Positions 52,806-60,017 of a stretch of 64,000 nt of DNA are shown one piece after another. This DNA comes from CAZXSK01 sp964642855 (GTDB taxonomy: Bacteria; Planctomycetota; Phycisphaerae; SM23-33): the NCBI GenBank assembly GCA_964642855.1, contig CAZXSK010000001.1:1-64000 (forward strand), given 5' to 3'. Each line of letters opens with the position of its first letter. Positions within the stretch are counted from its first letter, which is position 1. The translations under genes and the position numbers were made by a program. Below the pieces are notes generated by a model. It had not been told where the DNA came from and ran no database searches. It saw only the letters and a list, made by a program, of their open reading frames with translations.

Positions 52806-53336
52806 TCAGCCTTCCTTGAAGAAGATGTTCATTCGCAGCGTGATGTCCAACTTGCCACCCCTGCGACCTCTGGCAATTCGCAGCTCGTTGACCCGGGTGA
52901 GGCGCTTCATCTTCTCGACCTGGTTCAGGAAATCGGTCAGGGGCAGATAGTCCCCGGAGAATCGCATCGTGATCGGCAGCGTGCGGAACCGGTCCTGTAC
53001 TCCGGGCTTTCCCGTCTGGATCATCGTGTTGGCCAGGCTCGCTTCTTCCAGACATCCGTGCAGGTCCCGGAGGAATTGCCCAAGTTCCTGCTGCCTGGGC
53101 AGACGCTCGTCGAAATCATCGAACTGTCGACGCATTCTGCGAACCCGTTCGGAGATCTCCGGCAGCGCAGCGATCTTGTGTTCGTCCTGCTTGATCCGCC
53201 TCTTCTGCTTGAGGATCTCGCCTTCGAGGTCCTCGGTCTTGCGGGACTGGGGCAGATAGACTCCCCACACAGCCACCGCTACCAAGCCGGCGAGTACCGC
53301 AATCAATGCTGCATTTTCCTTGAGTCGATAGCTCAT
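52806..53336 (-). CDS. pilO: Pilus assembly protein PilO
   Basis: 176 aa. One N-terminal transmembrane helix (LIAVLAGLVAVAVWGVYL), a coiled coil, and a ferredoxin-like domain with LPITMRFSGDYLPLTDFLNQ, which is typical of PilO. It pairs with PilN to form the periplasmic alignment complex. The gap to the PilP-like gene is 4 nt. Confidence 0.85.
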   Translation of the reverse strand: MSYRLKENAALIAVLAGLVAVAVWGVYLPQSRKTEDLEGEILKQKRRIKQDEHKIAALPEISERVRRMRRQFDDFDERLPRQQELGQFLRDLHGCLEEASLANTMIQTGKPGVQDRFRTLPITMRFSGDYLPLTDFLNQVEKMKRLTRVNELRIARGRRGGKLDITLRMNIFFKEG

Positions 53337-53358
53337 GATGGCTCTGCTCGTGGCTCCT

Positions 53359-53931
53359 CTACTTGGCTACATAGCAGCTGGCGAGAAACTCGCGTCCGAT
53401 CCTGCCCTGGACCGTCGTCTGCTTGGCATATCCCATGCTCACGTCGTCAAAGAGCGGGCTGGCGGACATACGCCCGACGAAATTCGCCACCTGCACGTCA
53501 CTGGGGGCCAGTCCCGTGATCGTCAGGCGAATCCGCCTGCGAACGTTCCTGCCTCCCACCTCGGTGGTGGTCTCCAGCGTCAGGGTCGACAAGGCCATGC
53601 TTTCCGGAAGCAGGTTGCCCAACTCCGCCAGCACATCGCGAGCTGTAAGCCTGCTGCCCAGGTGGCTGTCGATCTCCTGTTTTCGAAGCAATTCGGACCA
53701 TTCACGCTCGAGTTGCTCCCGCAGCGCGACCTGGCTCTGAATCGAGTGAACTTCGCTTTCGACCGCGTCGAGCCTTTGCTGCACAGCCGACACGCTCTGC
53801 TGCCGGGCCACGCCACCAAGAATCAGCAGCGCCGCCACAATCACCGCAATGTTGATCTGCCGGAACCGCCGTCGCCGCCGGGAGCGCTGGGCACGTACGG
53901 AACTAGGCAGAAAGTCGATATCGTGCATCAT
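53359..53931 (-). CDS. pilN: Pilus assembly protein PilN
   Basis: 190 aa from the ATG at 53931 (GGGAGG upstream), inside the end of pilM. Short cytoplasmic segment DIDFLPSSVR (the INLLP-like motif that PilM binds), one transmembrane helix, a coiled coil, and a ferredoxin-like domain (RRIRLTITGLAPSDVQVANF). It bridges PilM and PilO. Confidence 0.87.
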   Translation of the reverse strand: MMHDIDFLPSSVRAQRSRRRRRFRQINIAVIVAALLILGGVARQQSVSAVQQRLDAVESEVHSIQSQVALREQLEREWSELLRKQEIDSHLGSRLTARDVLAELGNLLPESMALSTLTLETTTEVGGRNVRRRIRLTITGLAPSDVQVANFVGRMSASPLFDDVSMGYAKQTTVQGRIGREFLASCYVAK

Positions 53932-55072
53932 CTGCCTCCCGGTTCTTCCGGCTGGATTCCAGGCCCCGCAGCGCCATGCCGCAGCAGACCGCCCACTCGG
54001 CCAGTGCCCCCCTCCGGTCGGAGCGCAACTGGTCATCGGAGAGATCGATTCCCTGCAGGGGCTTGCCGACTTCGCACTGTACGCCTGTATGCTCGTTGAA
54101 GAGCGCAAGCATCGCCGGATCGTACGCATTACCGCCGGTAACAAAGACCCGGTCCGGACGAAGCCCGCGGAACGTCACCGAGCAGTAACGCAGACAGAGG
54201 CTGATCTCCCGGGCGAGCATGATCGCCTTATCCCGCATGCCGTCGTAGACCGCCCAGAACAGCCTGGCCATCTCGTCGTGCTCGTCGTCTGTGCCTTCCG
54301 GACGCGGACCGAAGTCCCGGTTGAACTCGCGCATCACCCGCATCCGAAGATCGTGAGCTTCGTCCAGTGACAGCCCCAGCTGATCGGCCGTCGCCTGGGT
54401 CAGTGTCCTTCCTCCGATGTCGATTCGCTTGATGAACAGCACATCACGTCCCCGGGCGACCAGCACGCGGGTGCTGTCGACGCCTACCTCGACCACCACG
54501 GTGACGGTCTCTTCGTCGCTCTGCCTGCGAAGCCTTCGCCCAAACGCCCGGAATGATGCAATCGGCTGTGCGTCGATGGCCATCGGTTGCAGGCCGAGGT
54601 CATCCAGCAGACGCAGGTGGTCATCGATAACCTCCTGCGGTGCTGCGAACACGATGATCTCCTCGCGGCTTTCGGTGCCCTCGCGAACCCCGCCGGCGTC
54701 CAGGTATCGCAGTTGGTCCGGCTCGATGGGGAACTTCAGTCGGCTGCGGGCTTCGTCGAGAATGGCTTCGTACATCTCATCGGGTCCCAGATGCGGAAGG
54801 CGAATGTTGTTGATCCGCAGATCGCTCGACGAAAGCGAAGTGATGACATTCCTGCCCTTGAAGCGCCCCTCACGAAGAATGGACGAAATCTCCTGGATCA
54901 GCCGCTCGCGGTTGACGCCGGGCTCTTCGGGAACCGCCTGCGGAACATCCCAGCGACCCGATGCCGCCACGCGCAGGTCGCTTCCGGATGCGACCAGTTG
55001 GAGCATCTTGACCCCACCGGCCCCGATATCCAGGGCGATGGGGGATCTTCGGTTTCTCGTCAGGAAACCCAT
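53903..55072 (-). CDS. pilM: Pilus assembly protein PilM (actin-like)
   Basis: 389 aa. An actin/FtsA-fold ATP-binding protein: IALDIGAGGVKMLQL (phosphate 1), VTVVVEVGVDSTRVLVARG (phosphate 2) and RVFVTGGNAYDPAMLALFN (adenosine motif). The segment FIKRIDIGGRTLTQAIA-like (RIDIGGRTLTQATADQLGL) is typical of PilM. It sits on the cytoplasmic face and recruits PilN. The 29-nt overlap with pilN implies coupled translation. Confidence 0.9.
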   Translation of the reverse strand: MGFLTRNRRSPIALDIGAGGVKMLQLVASGSDLRVAASGRWDVPQAVPEEPGVNRERLIQEISSILREGRFKGRNVITSLSSSDLRINNIRLPHLGPDEMYEAILDEARSRLKFPIEPDQLRYLDAGGVREGTESREEIIVFAAPQEVIDDHLRLLDDLGLQPMAIDAQPIASFRAFGRRLRRQSDEETVTVVVEVGVDSTRVLVARGRDVLFIKRIDIGGRTLTQATADQLGLSLDEAHDLRMRVMREFNRDFGPRPEGTDDEHDEMARLFWAVYDGMRDKAIMLAREISLCLRYCSVTFRGLRPDRVFVTGGNAYDPAMLALFNEHTGVQCEVGKPLQGIDLSDDQLRSDRRGALAEWAVCCGMALRGLESSRKNREADDARYRLSA

Positions 55073-55089
55073 CGAGGTGCTTCCTTCCT

Positions 55090-55602
55090 CTAGTTCGAGG
55101 CCTTCACCGTGATCTTGCCCGTCACGGGCTTGACCTTGATCGTGTACTGATACGTGCCGTAGGAGACCGTAATCGTGCCCTCTGAGGTAAGCCCCACGGG
55201 GGCTCCCAATTCGTCAAAGACCACGTTCGGATCTCCAGCGAAGTTTGCGGATACCTGTAAATTCGTGATTCCGCTTTCGTTGGGGCAATTCACCACGTAG
55301 TCAGATTGAGTAATCGGATGTTCGAGGGGGGTACTTGCGTTATACAAGGTGTAGTAATTGGCGTTCGGGTCCGAGAATTCGACCCGGATCGGCGTACCCA
55401 GCGTAATGGCCGTATTCTGTGCGTACTCCAGGTCGGCTGTGATCTTCCGGGTAATCGACATCACCCGCACCCCCTCCGTTCTGCCAACGCTGGGCATAAC
55501 CAGGGCCGCGATGATCCCCAGGATCACCACGATCACCAGCAGTTCCACCAGGGTGAAGCCCCAGCGGGTGCGGCTACTCTCTGTCTTTGCTTGATTTCTC
55601 AT
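55090..55602 (-). CDS. Minor pseudopilin, GspH/FimT-like
   Basis: 170 aa. Prepilin signal: basic leader then GFTLVELLVIVVILGIIAAL with Glu at +5, to be cut by PilD/GspO after Gly and N-methylated. The start of the mature helix is followed by SITRKITADLEYAQNTAIT, typical of GspH, and a beta-rich C-terminal head. It overlaps the gene upstream by 29 nt. The prepilin peptidase gene is not in the window. Confidence 0.87.
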   Translation of the reverse strand: MRNQAKTESSRTRWGFTLVELLVIVVILGIIAALVMPSVGRTEGVRVMSITRKITADLEYAQNTAITLGTPIRVEFSDPNANYYTLYNASTPLEHPITQSDYVVNCPNESGITNLQVSANFAGDPNVVFDELGAPVGLTSEGTITVSYGTYQYTIKVKPVTGKITVKASN

Positions 55603-55909
55603 CTTTGCCTCCCAGCTTCTCTGCTTGGTCGGCCTCGGCTTCCGACACCTGCACCTTTGCCTTGCCCTCTCGGAACAGGCTGATCAGTTCGTCCAGCTTG
55701 CTGTTGGCAGCCTTCTGCTGGTTGATCATGTCTGCTCGCTGCTTGGTCGGGCCATAGATCTTGCCCTGCTGGGCTGACGCTTGCCCACTGACGTTGGGTG
55801 TTTCGGCCCACAGACCGATGGCGATGACCGTCAACAGAAAGGCAATCAAAGTCAGGCAGACTCGAGTGTACGTGTCGATGCGGATCGTCATGTTCTGACT
55901 GGGGTTCAT
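55574..55909 (-). CDS. Small membrane protein in the pilus run
   Basis: 111 aa from the ATG at 55909 (AGGAGCAGGAAG upstream). One transmembrane helix (VCLTLIAFLLTVIAIGLWA) followed by a short helical, Gln/Lys/Glu-rich domain. No prepilin motif and no recognised family. The position between the LamG minor pilin and the GspH gene, with overlap, argues that it is a pilus-system accessory protein. Confidence 0.7.
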   Translation of the reverse strand: MNPSQNMTIRIDTYTRVCLTLIAFLLTVIAIGLWAETPNVSGQASAQQGKIYGPTKQRADMINQQKAANSKLDELISLFREGKAKVQVSEAEADQAEKLGGKDEKSSKDRE

Positions 55910-55994
55910 CTTCCTGCTCCTTGCGTCAGATGGTTCGCGGGGCCGGAGGGAATTCCACCAGCCTTTCCACGGATGGACCTTGCCTGCGATCTGA

Positions 55995-57110
55995 TCAGTC
56001 CACCCATCTGACAATCTCGACTTCAGGCAGCCGGGCCTTGTAAAGATTCTCGACTTGTTCTGCCGTGAGAGCCTTCTTGAAGACAGCGACTTCATCCAAA
56101 AGCCCCCGCCAGCTTCGGGATCCCAGATCGTCCGGGTTGTCTCCGATCCAGGCGGAGATATCTTCGTCCTCGGCTAGCTCGCCAGACTGGTCCATCTCCC
56201 CCACCAGCTTGCCGTTCTGGAACATCCGCATCTTGGCGCCGTCGTAAGTACACACGACGAAATACCACCGGAAAGTCTCCACCACCTCGTCGGCGATCAG
56301 TACCTTGGTGGCCGTGTCGGAATCCCCCGTCTTCAGACGGAATCTCATCCGGTCGGCACCGTTGGAGTAGGTCCTGCTGACCATCCAGAAGTGAGCATCG
56401 GTGCTCTTCCCGTACGCCTTGGAGATGATCCGGCTGTCCTTTGTGAAGGCGAACGCGTTGAACCACGCCAGGAAGGTCACCTTGTCGCCTTCGATGTCCG
56501 GCTTGCCGAGATCGATGTAGTCATTCCAACCATCGAAGCTCCGACAGATATTGGAGCTGTGAACCAGCACCCCGTAGGCCTGTCGATGCTCGACTCCGTT
56601 GCGATAGGTTCCGTGTAGATTGCCCCTCTCGTCGGTTGCGGTCCAGCCGCTCAGCGGGACGTCATGCAACCGCCAGTACCATTCCGGACCCAACTCCATC
56701 ATCTTGTTGTAGAACTCGTTGTGGACATGAATCCGAGCCGTCCGCGAACGCGAGATCCCTTCGACGGTAGCTGTGGAGGTGATGCGGACGTAGTCGCCCG
56801 TTGGGTCCTCAAATACGGCTGAGAGCAGGTAGCTGCCGCCCGAATCACCGATGGAGATCGGTCCGATCTGGGTGGGCGAATTCGGATCGCCAAAGGCAGC
56901 GGATCCCTTCTGGTGAAGAAGCTCCATCGCGTGAAAGATGCCGGATTCGGCGACGTATTCCGCGCGTTTCGCGTGCGCGAGATTGCGTGAGCTGGCAAGC
57001 TTGAGCCGCGCAGAGGCCATGCACGTAAGCCCGAGAGTCAGGCCCACGGCGATGGCCAGCAGTACCAGCACCATCGCCATTCCGGATTGTCTGGATCGAC
57101 GGTTCTTCAA
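55995..57110 (-). CDS. PilX/GspK-like minor pilin with a LamG domain
   Basis: 371 aa. The N-terminus GMAMVLVLLAIAVGLTLGLT is a PilX/GspK-type prepilin-like helix. Then AEYVAESGIFHAMELL, the amphipathic continuation typical of these proteins. Residues about 150-365 are a concanavalin/LamG domain: YWRLHDVPLSGWTATDERG, SFDGWNDYIDLGKPDIEGDK and WRGLLDEVAVFKKALTAEQV. This lectin-like domain has replaced the usual GspK insertion domain. It may sit at the pilus tip as a glycan adhesin. Confidence 0.82.
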   Translation of the reverse strand: MKNRRSRQSGMAMVLVLLAIAVGLTLGLTCMASARLKLASSRNLAHAKRAEYVAESGIFHAMELLHQKGSAAFGDPNSPTQIGPISIGDSGGSYLLSAVFEDPTGDYVRITSTATVEGISRSRTARIHVHNEFYNKMMELGPEWYWRLHDVPLSGWTATDERGNLHGTYRNGVEHRQAYGVLVHSSNICRSFDGWNDYIDLGKPDIEGDKVTFLAWFNAFAFTKDSRIISKAYGKSTDAHFWMVSRTYSNGADRMRFRLKTGDSDTATKVLIADEVVETFRWYFVVCTYDGAKMRMFQNGKLVGEMDQSGELAEDEDISAWIGDNPDDLGSRSWRGLLDEVAVFKKALTAEQVENLYKARLPEVEIVRWVD

Positions 57111-57128
57111 TGTTGCACCTGGCTGCGG

Positions 57129-57764
57129 CTAGGGGTCGGGAGGCCAACTCGCCGTGGAACCGCCTTCATATTTGCGGATCGTAGCGGTGCTTCGCAGATC
57201 GATGCTTGCCTCGCTGGACCCCACCTCGAGGCGGATGTCCACCGAGCGGGTTTCCGGGCTGTCGTCGTCGGGGCGAAGTTCGAACTGTCGAACGTCCTCC
57301 ATCAGCAGGGTCATCTCCATGTAGGGCCCGTTGCTGATCATGAGTCCGAATACTTTGTTTACTGAATCCACGTCCCCGTGCTTGACCGTCACGTCCAGTG
57401 CTCCCATCCCGTCGGGGAACACGTTCCTGATCATGTGGACCTTGCCCGGCTGAAGAAGCTCCCCAACCAGACGGAGCTCCGAAATGTTGATGTAGCCGTC
57501 GTTGTTGGAATCTTCCCACCACATGGACATCGAGCCATAGTTCGTACTGTCCCAGGCAGTGACAAGCTCGCAATCCCGCACGAGGTGATGAACCTTGGCC
57601 ATGCCGACCCGAGCCATCTGAAGGTTCTGCTGATGCCGCTGGCTGTTGCTGTAGCCAGTGGAAATGCCACGCCAGACACCCGCAACAGTCAGCGAGATCA
57701 TCGAGAGCACGATCAGAGAGATCGTCAGCTCGATCAAAGTGAAGCCATCATGCCGGCGAGTCAT
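57129..57764 (-). CDS. PilW/GspJ-like minor pilin with an EF-hand loop
   Basis: 211 aa. Prepilin signal DGFTLIELTISLIVLSMIS with Glu+5. Residues 85-96 (DSNNDGYINISE) match a canonical 12-residue EF-hand calcium loop at positions 1, 3, 5, 6, 8 and 12. The remaining head is beta-rich and ends with RPDDDSPETRSVDIRLEV, a typical GspJ strand. Calcium could stabilise the head, as in GspG. Confidence 0.85.
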   Translation of the reverse strand: MTRRHDGFTLIELTISLIVLSMISLTVAGVWRGISTGYSNSQRHQQNLQMARVGMAKVHHLVRDCELVTAWDSTNYGSMSMWWEDSNNDGYINISELRLVGELLQPGKVHMIRNVFPDGMGALDVTVKHGDVDSVNKVFGLMISNGPYMEMTLLMEDVRQFELRPDDDSPETRSVDIRLEVGSSEASIDLRSTATIRKYEGGSTASWPPDP

Positions 57765-57765
57765 G

Positions 57766-58278
57766 TCACTCCTCCTCGTCCGGCGCGCGAACCAGCCGTG
57801 TCAGAACAACCATCTCCGTACCTCGATGGCACGCCTTGACCGTGACCCGGACGAAGTTGAACTCCTCATCAGCGGGCTGATACTTTGGCCTGACGTACTC
57901 CACGGTGACCTCGCGGGAGAGATCCCTGAACTGATTGCCCGAAATGGGCACTTCCTGGGAATCGTGGAGCCCTCCTGCCGACTCGGAGTATCCGTGGTAG
58001 TCGTCGAGGTTGTCGTAGTCCCAGCGATCGTCCTCTCCGGTTTCCGGGCCAGGCGTGCTCACGCCGTCCGGGTCGTAGAACGGCTTGGCGACGATCTCGT
58101 TCATCAGACCCTCGGCCAGGAAGCTGCAGGTCGTGAGACGTGTGTCGAACTGTTCGAGGCGTCCTGCGGTCGAGAATGGAAGCAGCACGGCCGAGACGGT
58201 CACCGCGAGCAACGCCGACGCAAGCAGGGCCTCGACCATGCTGAAGGCCTTCGCGGGTTGTCTTGGCGAGCGTTTCAT
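57766..58278 (-). CDS. PilV/GspI-like minor pilin
   Basis: 170 aa. Leader KRSPRQPAKA then FSMVEALLASALLAVTVSAV with Glu+5. The cleavage-site residue before Phe is Ala rather than Gly, which prepilin peptidases tolerate in some minor pilins. The head contains many Asp and Tyr (EDDRWDYDNLDDYHGYSES) and a C-terminal strand. Two nt separate it from the PilW-like gene. Confidence 0.82.
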   Translation of the reverse strand: MKRSPRQPAKAFSMVEALLASALLAVTVSAVLLPFSTAGRLEQFDTRLTTCSFLAEGLMNEIVAKPFYDPDGVSTPGPETGEDDRWDYDNLDDYHGYSESAGGLHDSQEVPISGNQFRDLSREVTVEYVRPKYQPADEEFNFVRVTVKACHRGTEMVVLTRLVRAPDEEE

Positions 58279-58290
58279 GGACGGCGATGG

Positions 58291-58791
58291 TTAGTACTCG
58301 TAGAACGGAACTCCATCGTCATCGGCGCCTATGGCGTCGGACTTAAGCGTCATCGAGGCGGGATGGAAGATCCACCCGTGAGAATCGTCGCCGGCTCCGG
58401 GCAGCGATTGTGCATTGGGCAGGACCTGGACCGTCTGCAGCGAATTGACGGGGTTAGGGGGAATCTCCGTGAAGTACGGGCCGAAATCATACCCTGCCGT
58501 GCCGGGGTCGGCTACGGTTCCCCAACGGTCGCTGGAGCGGGTCATCTGCTCCACGAACGAGTTCGAATCCGGGTCCGAGGCGACATCACCGTCGGCGTAT
58601 CCGGGGGCGAAACCGTGCTGGGCTTCGAAAACCGAGATCTGTGTTCGCAGACTGAACAACTGATCCTTGAGAGAGTTGCCTCTGGCATGCGTCGAGGCGA
58701 TGGTGAAATGGGGGATCACGATCGCCGCGAGGATACCCAGGATCACCACCACGATGAGAATTTCGACAAGCGTGAACCCTTGCTTGCGCAT
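58291..58791 (-). CDS. GspG-like pilin, second copy
   Basis: 166 aa from the ATG at 58791 (AGGAGG upstream). Leader MRKQG then FTLVEILIVVVILGILAAIV, then a head with YDFGPYFTEIPPNPVNSLQT, the GspG-type calcium/beta region. It is a paralogue of the pilin gene 125 nt upstream (FTLVEILIVV identical, GPY..-..P.NP shared). It differs in the first helix after IPHFTIAS. Confidence 0.9.
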   Translation of the reverse strand: MRKQGFTLVEILIVVVILGILAAIVIPHFTIASTHARGNSLKDQLFSLRTQISVFEAQHGFAPGYADGDVASDPDSNSFVEQMTRSSDRWGTVADPGTAGYDFGPYFTEIPPNPVNSLQTVQVLPNAQSLPGAGDDSHGWIFHPASMTLKSDAIGADDDGVPFYEY

Positions 58792-58916
58792 GACGACCTC
58801 CTGTCGGACCGGCCGGTGCCCGGGAAACAAGACCACCGAGAATGGACACACCGGGGCCCCTCGCGTGGAGAGACCCCGGCGGTCACATGTTCGGTTCTGC
58901 GAAGACCGTAGAGCCC

Positions 58917-59408
58917 TTACAGGCTCACGTCGGTCGACGCGTGAATCTTGCCGGTCGTCGTGTCGTAGATCCAGCCGACACTCGTATCCCTGGCGGGCGA
59001 GCCGTCCGTATCGAAGCTCACTTCGTCTGCGTTGCCGTCAGCCGCGGTGAACGGGTTCTCCGGGAACGTCTGGAGATACGGACCGTACTTGGTCTCGCCG
59101 GATTCCCAGCTGCCGCCGTACTCGTCCGTGGCGCCCAGCAGACGGTCCTGGAACGTCCCCGAGCTGTTGTCGGCCTGGAAGTCGCCGTTGGCGTCAAACG
59201 CGCCGTTGGGGCCCTGATCGTGGTGCTGCAACTTGTACAGCTCGATCTGGCTCCGCAGCGACTGCAGGTCACTGATCAACGAGGACTGGCGGGCATCTTC
59301 AGACGCATTGGTGAACTGCGGAATGACGATGGCAGCCAAAATGCCCAGGATGATCACGACGATCAGAATTTCAACCAGCGTAAAGCCCTTCTTAAGCATG
59401 CGCTTCAT
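58917..59408 (-). CDS. GspG-like major pilin, first copy
   Basis: 163 aa with a strong ribosome-binding site (GGGAGG). Leader MKRMLKKG then FTLVEILIVVIILGILAAIV, IPQFTNASEDARQSSLISDL. The head carries GPYLQTFPENPFTAADG, the classical GspG 'P.NP' loop, and acidic Asp-rich loops likely to bind calcium. As the first gene of the run with the best signal it is probably the major subunit. Confidence 0.92.
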   Translation of the reverse strand: MKRMLKKGFTLVEILIVVIILGILAAIVIPQFTNASEDARQSSLISDLQSLRSQIELYKLQHHDQGPNGAFDANGDFQADNSSGTFQDRLLGATDEYGGSWESGETKYGPYLQTFPENPFTAADGNADEVSFDTDGSPARDTSVGWIYDTTTGKIHASTDVSL

Positions 59409-60017
59409 AACAGAAACCTCCCAATCGAACCAACTTCCTCACGTTCGGGAAAAAACCCTCACTTGCATCCTTGCACGCGTTCATTCCCTCATTCTGTGCG
59501 TATCCTGATCAGCGGACACACCCGCTGATTCCGACATTCATGACGCCACGCGCGGAACACGGGGAGAGACACAGAGGTCCCTCGCCCTCACCAGCGTGTG
59601 GCACCCAAGGCATGTATCGGGTCTTTCCCGGGCGGCCTTAATTAACTTGGCGGCCGGCGGAAAATTCGGTACACGCCCGCCCGAGATGCCCCCAAGGGAA
59701 AGCGCAAGACGTGAACGCAGGTGAAGTTCCGACCACAGGAAAATGGCCGAACATCCCAGCGTTCCCTTCGACAGCCGGGCGGTCCTCAGCGGATCCCTGG
59801 CTTTGCGCTCCGCGCTGGCGCGGATTGCCCTTTCGGGGAACTCTGGCGACACTCTCCGGATGGGCCCAAGGACCACCCGAAGTGCATGGCGCCCTACCGG
59901 CATGCAGACCGATCGGGCGTTACAGGCGTAATCTAGGTTTCAATCGGGCGTGAGGCAAATCAGGCGGGGAATTTCACCAAAGGCGTGCCGGCAGAGATGC
60001 AGCCGAACGCACATCGC
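59409..60017 (-). promoter_or_regulatory. 609-bp non-coding leader of the pilus operon
   Basis: No gene is seen. On the minus strand TTGCCT (59953-59958), 17 nt, TAGATT (59930-59935) is a candidate promoter that would give a leader of over 500 nt. A perfect 8-bp hairpin, ATCAGCGG/CCGCTGAT with a 6-nt loop (59508-59529), lies 100 nt before the first pilin start. Confidence 0.35.

Noticed and set aside
59595..59615. Sigma54-like TGGCAC...GC element in the region before the pilin genes
   Set aside because: The distance between the GG and GC elements is two bases too short and it points away from the pilin genes.
59538..59903. 121-codon minus-strand frame upstream of the pilin genes
   Set aside because: No ribosome-binding site, no domain, Arg-rich composition typical of non-coding GC-rich DNA.
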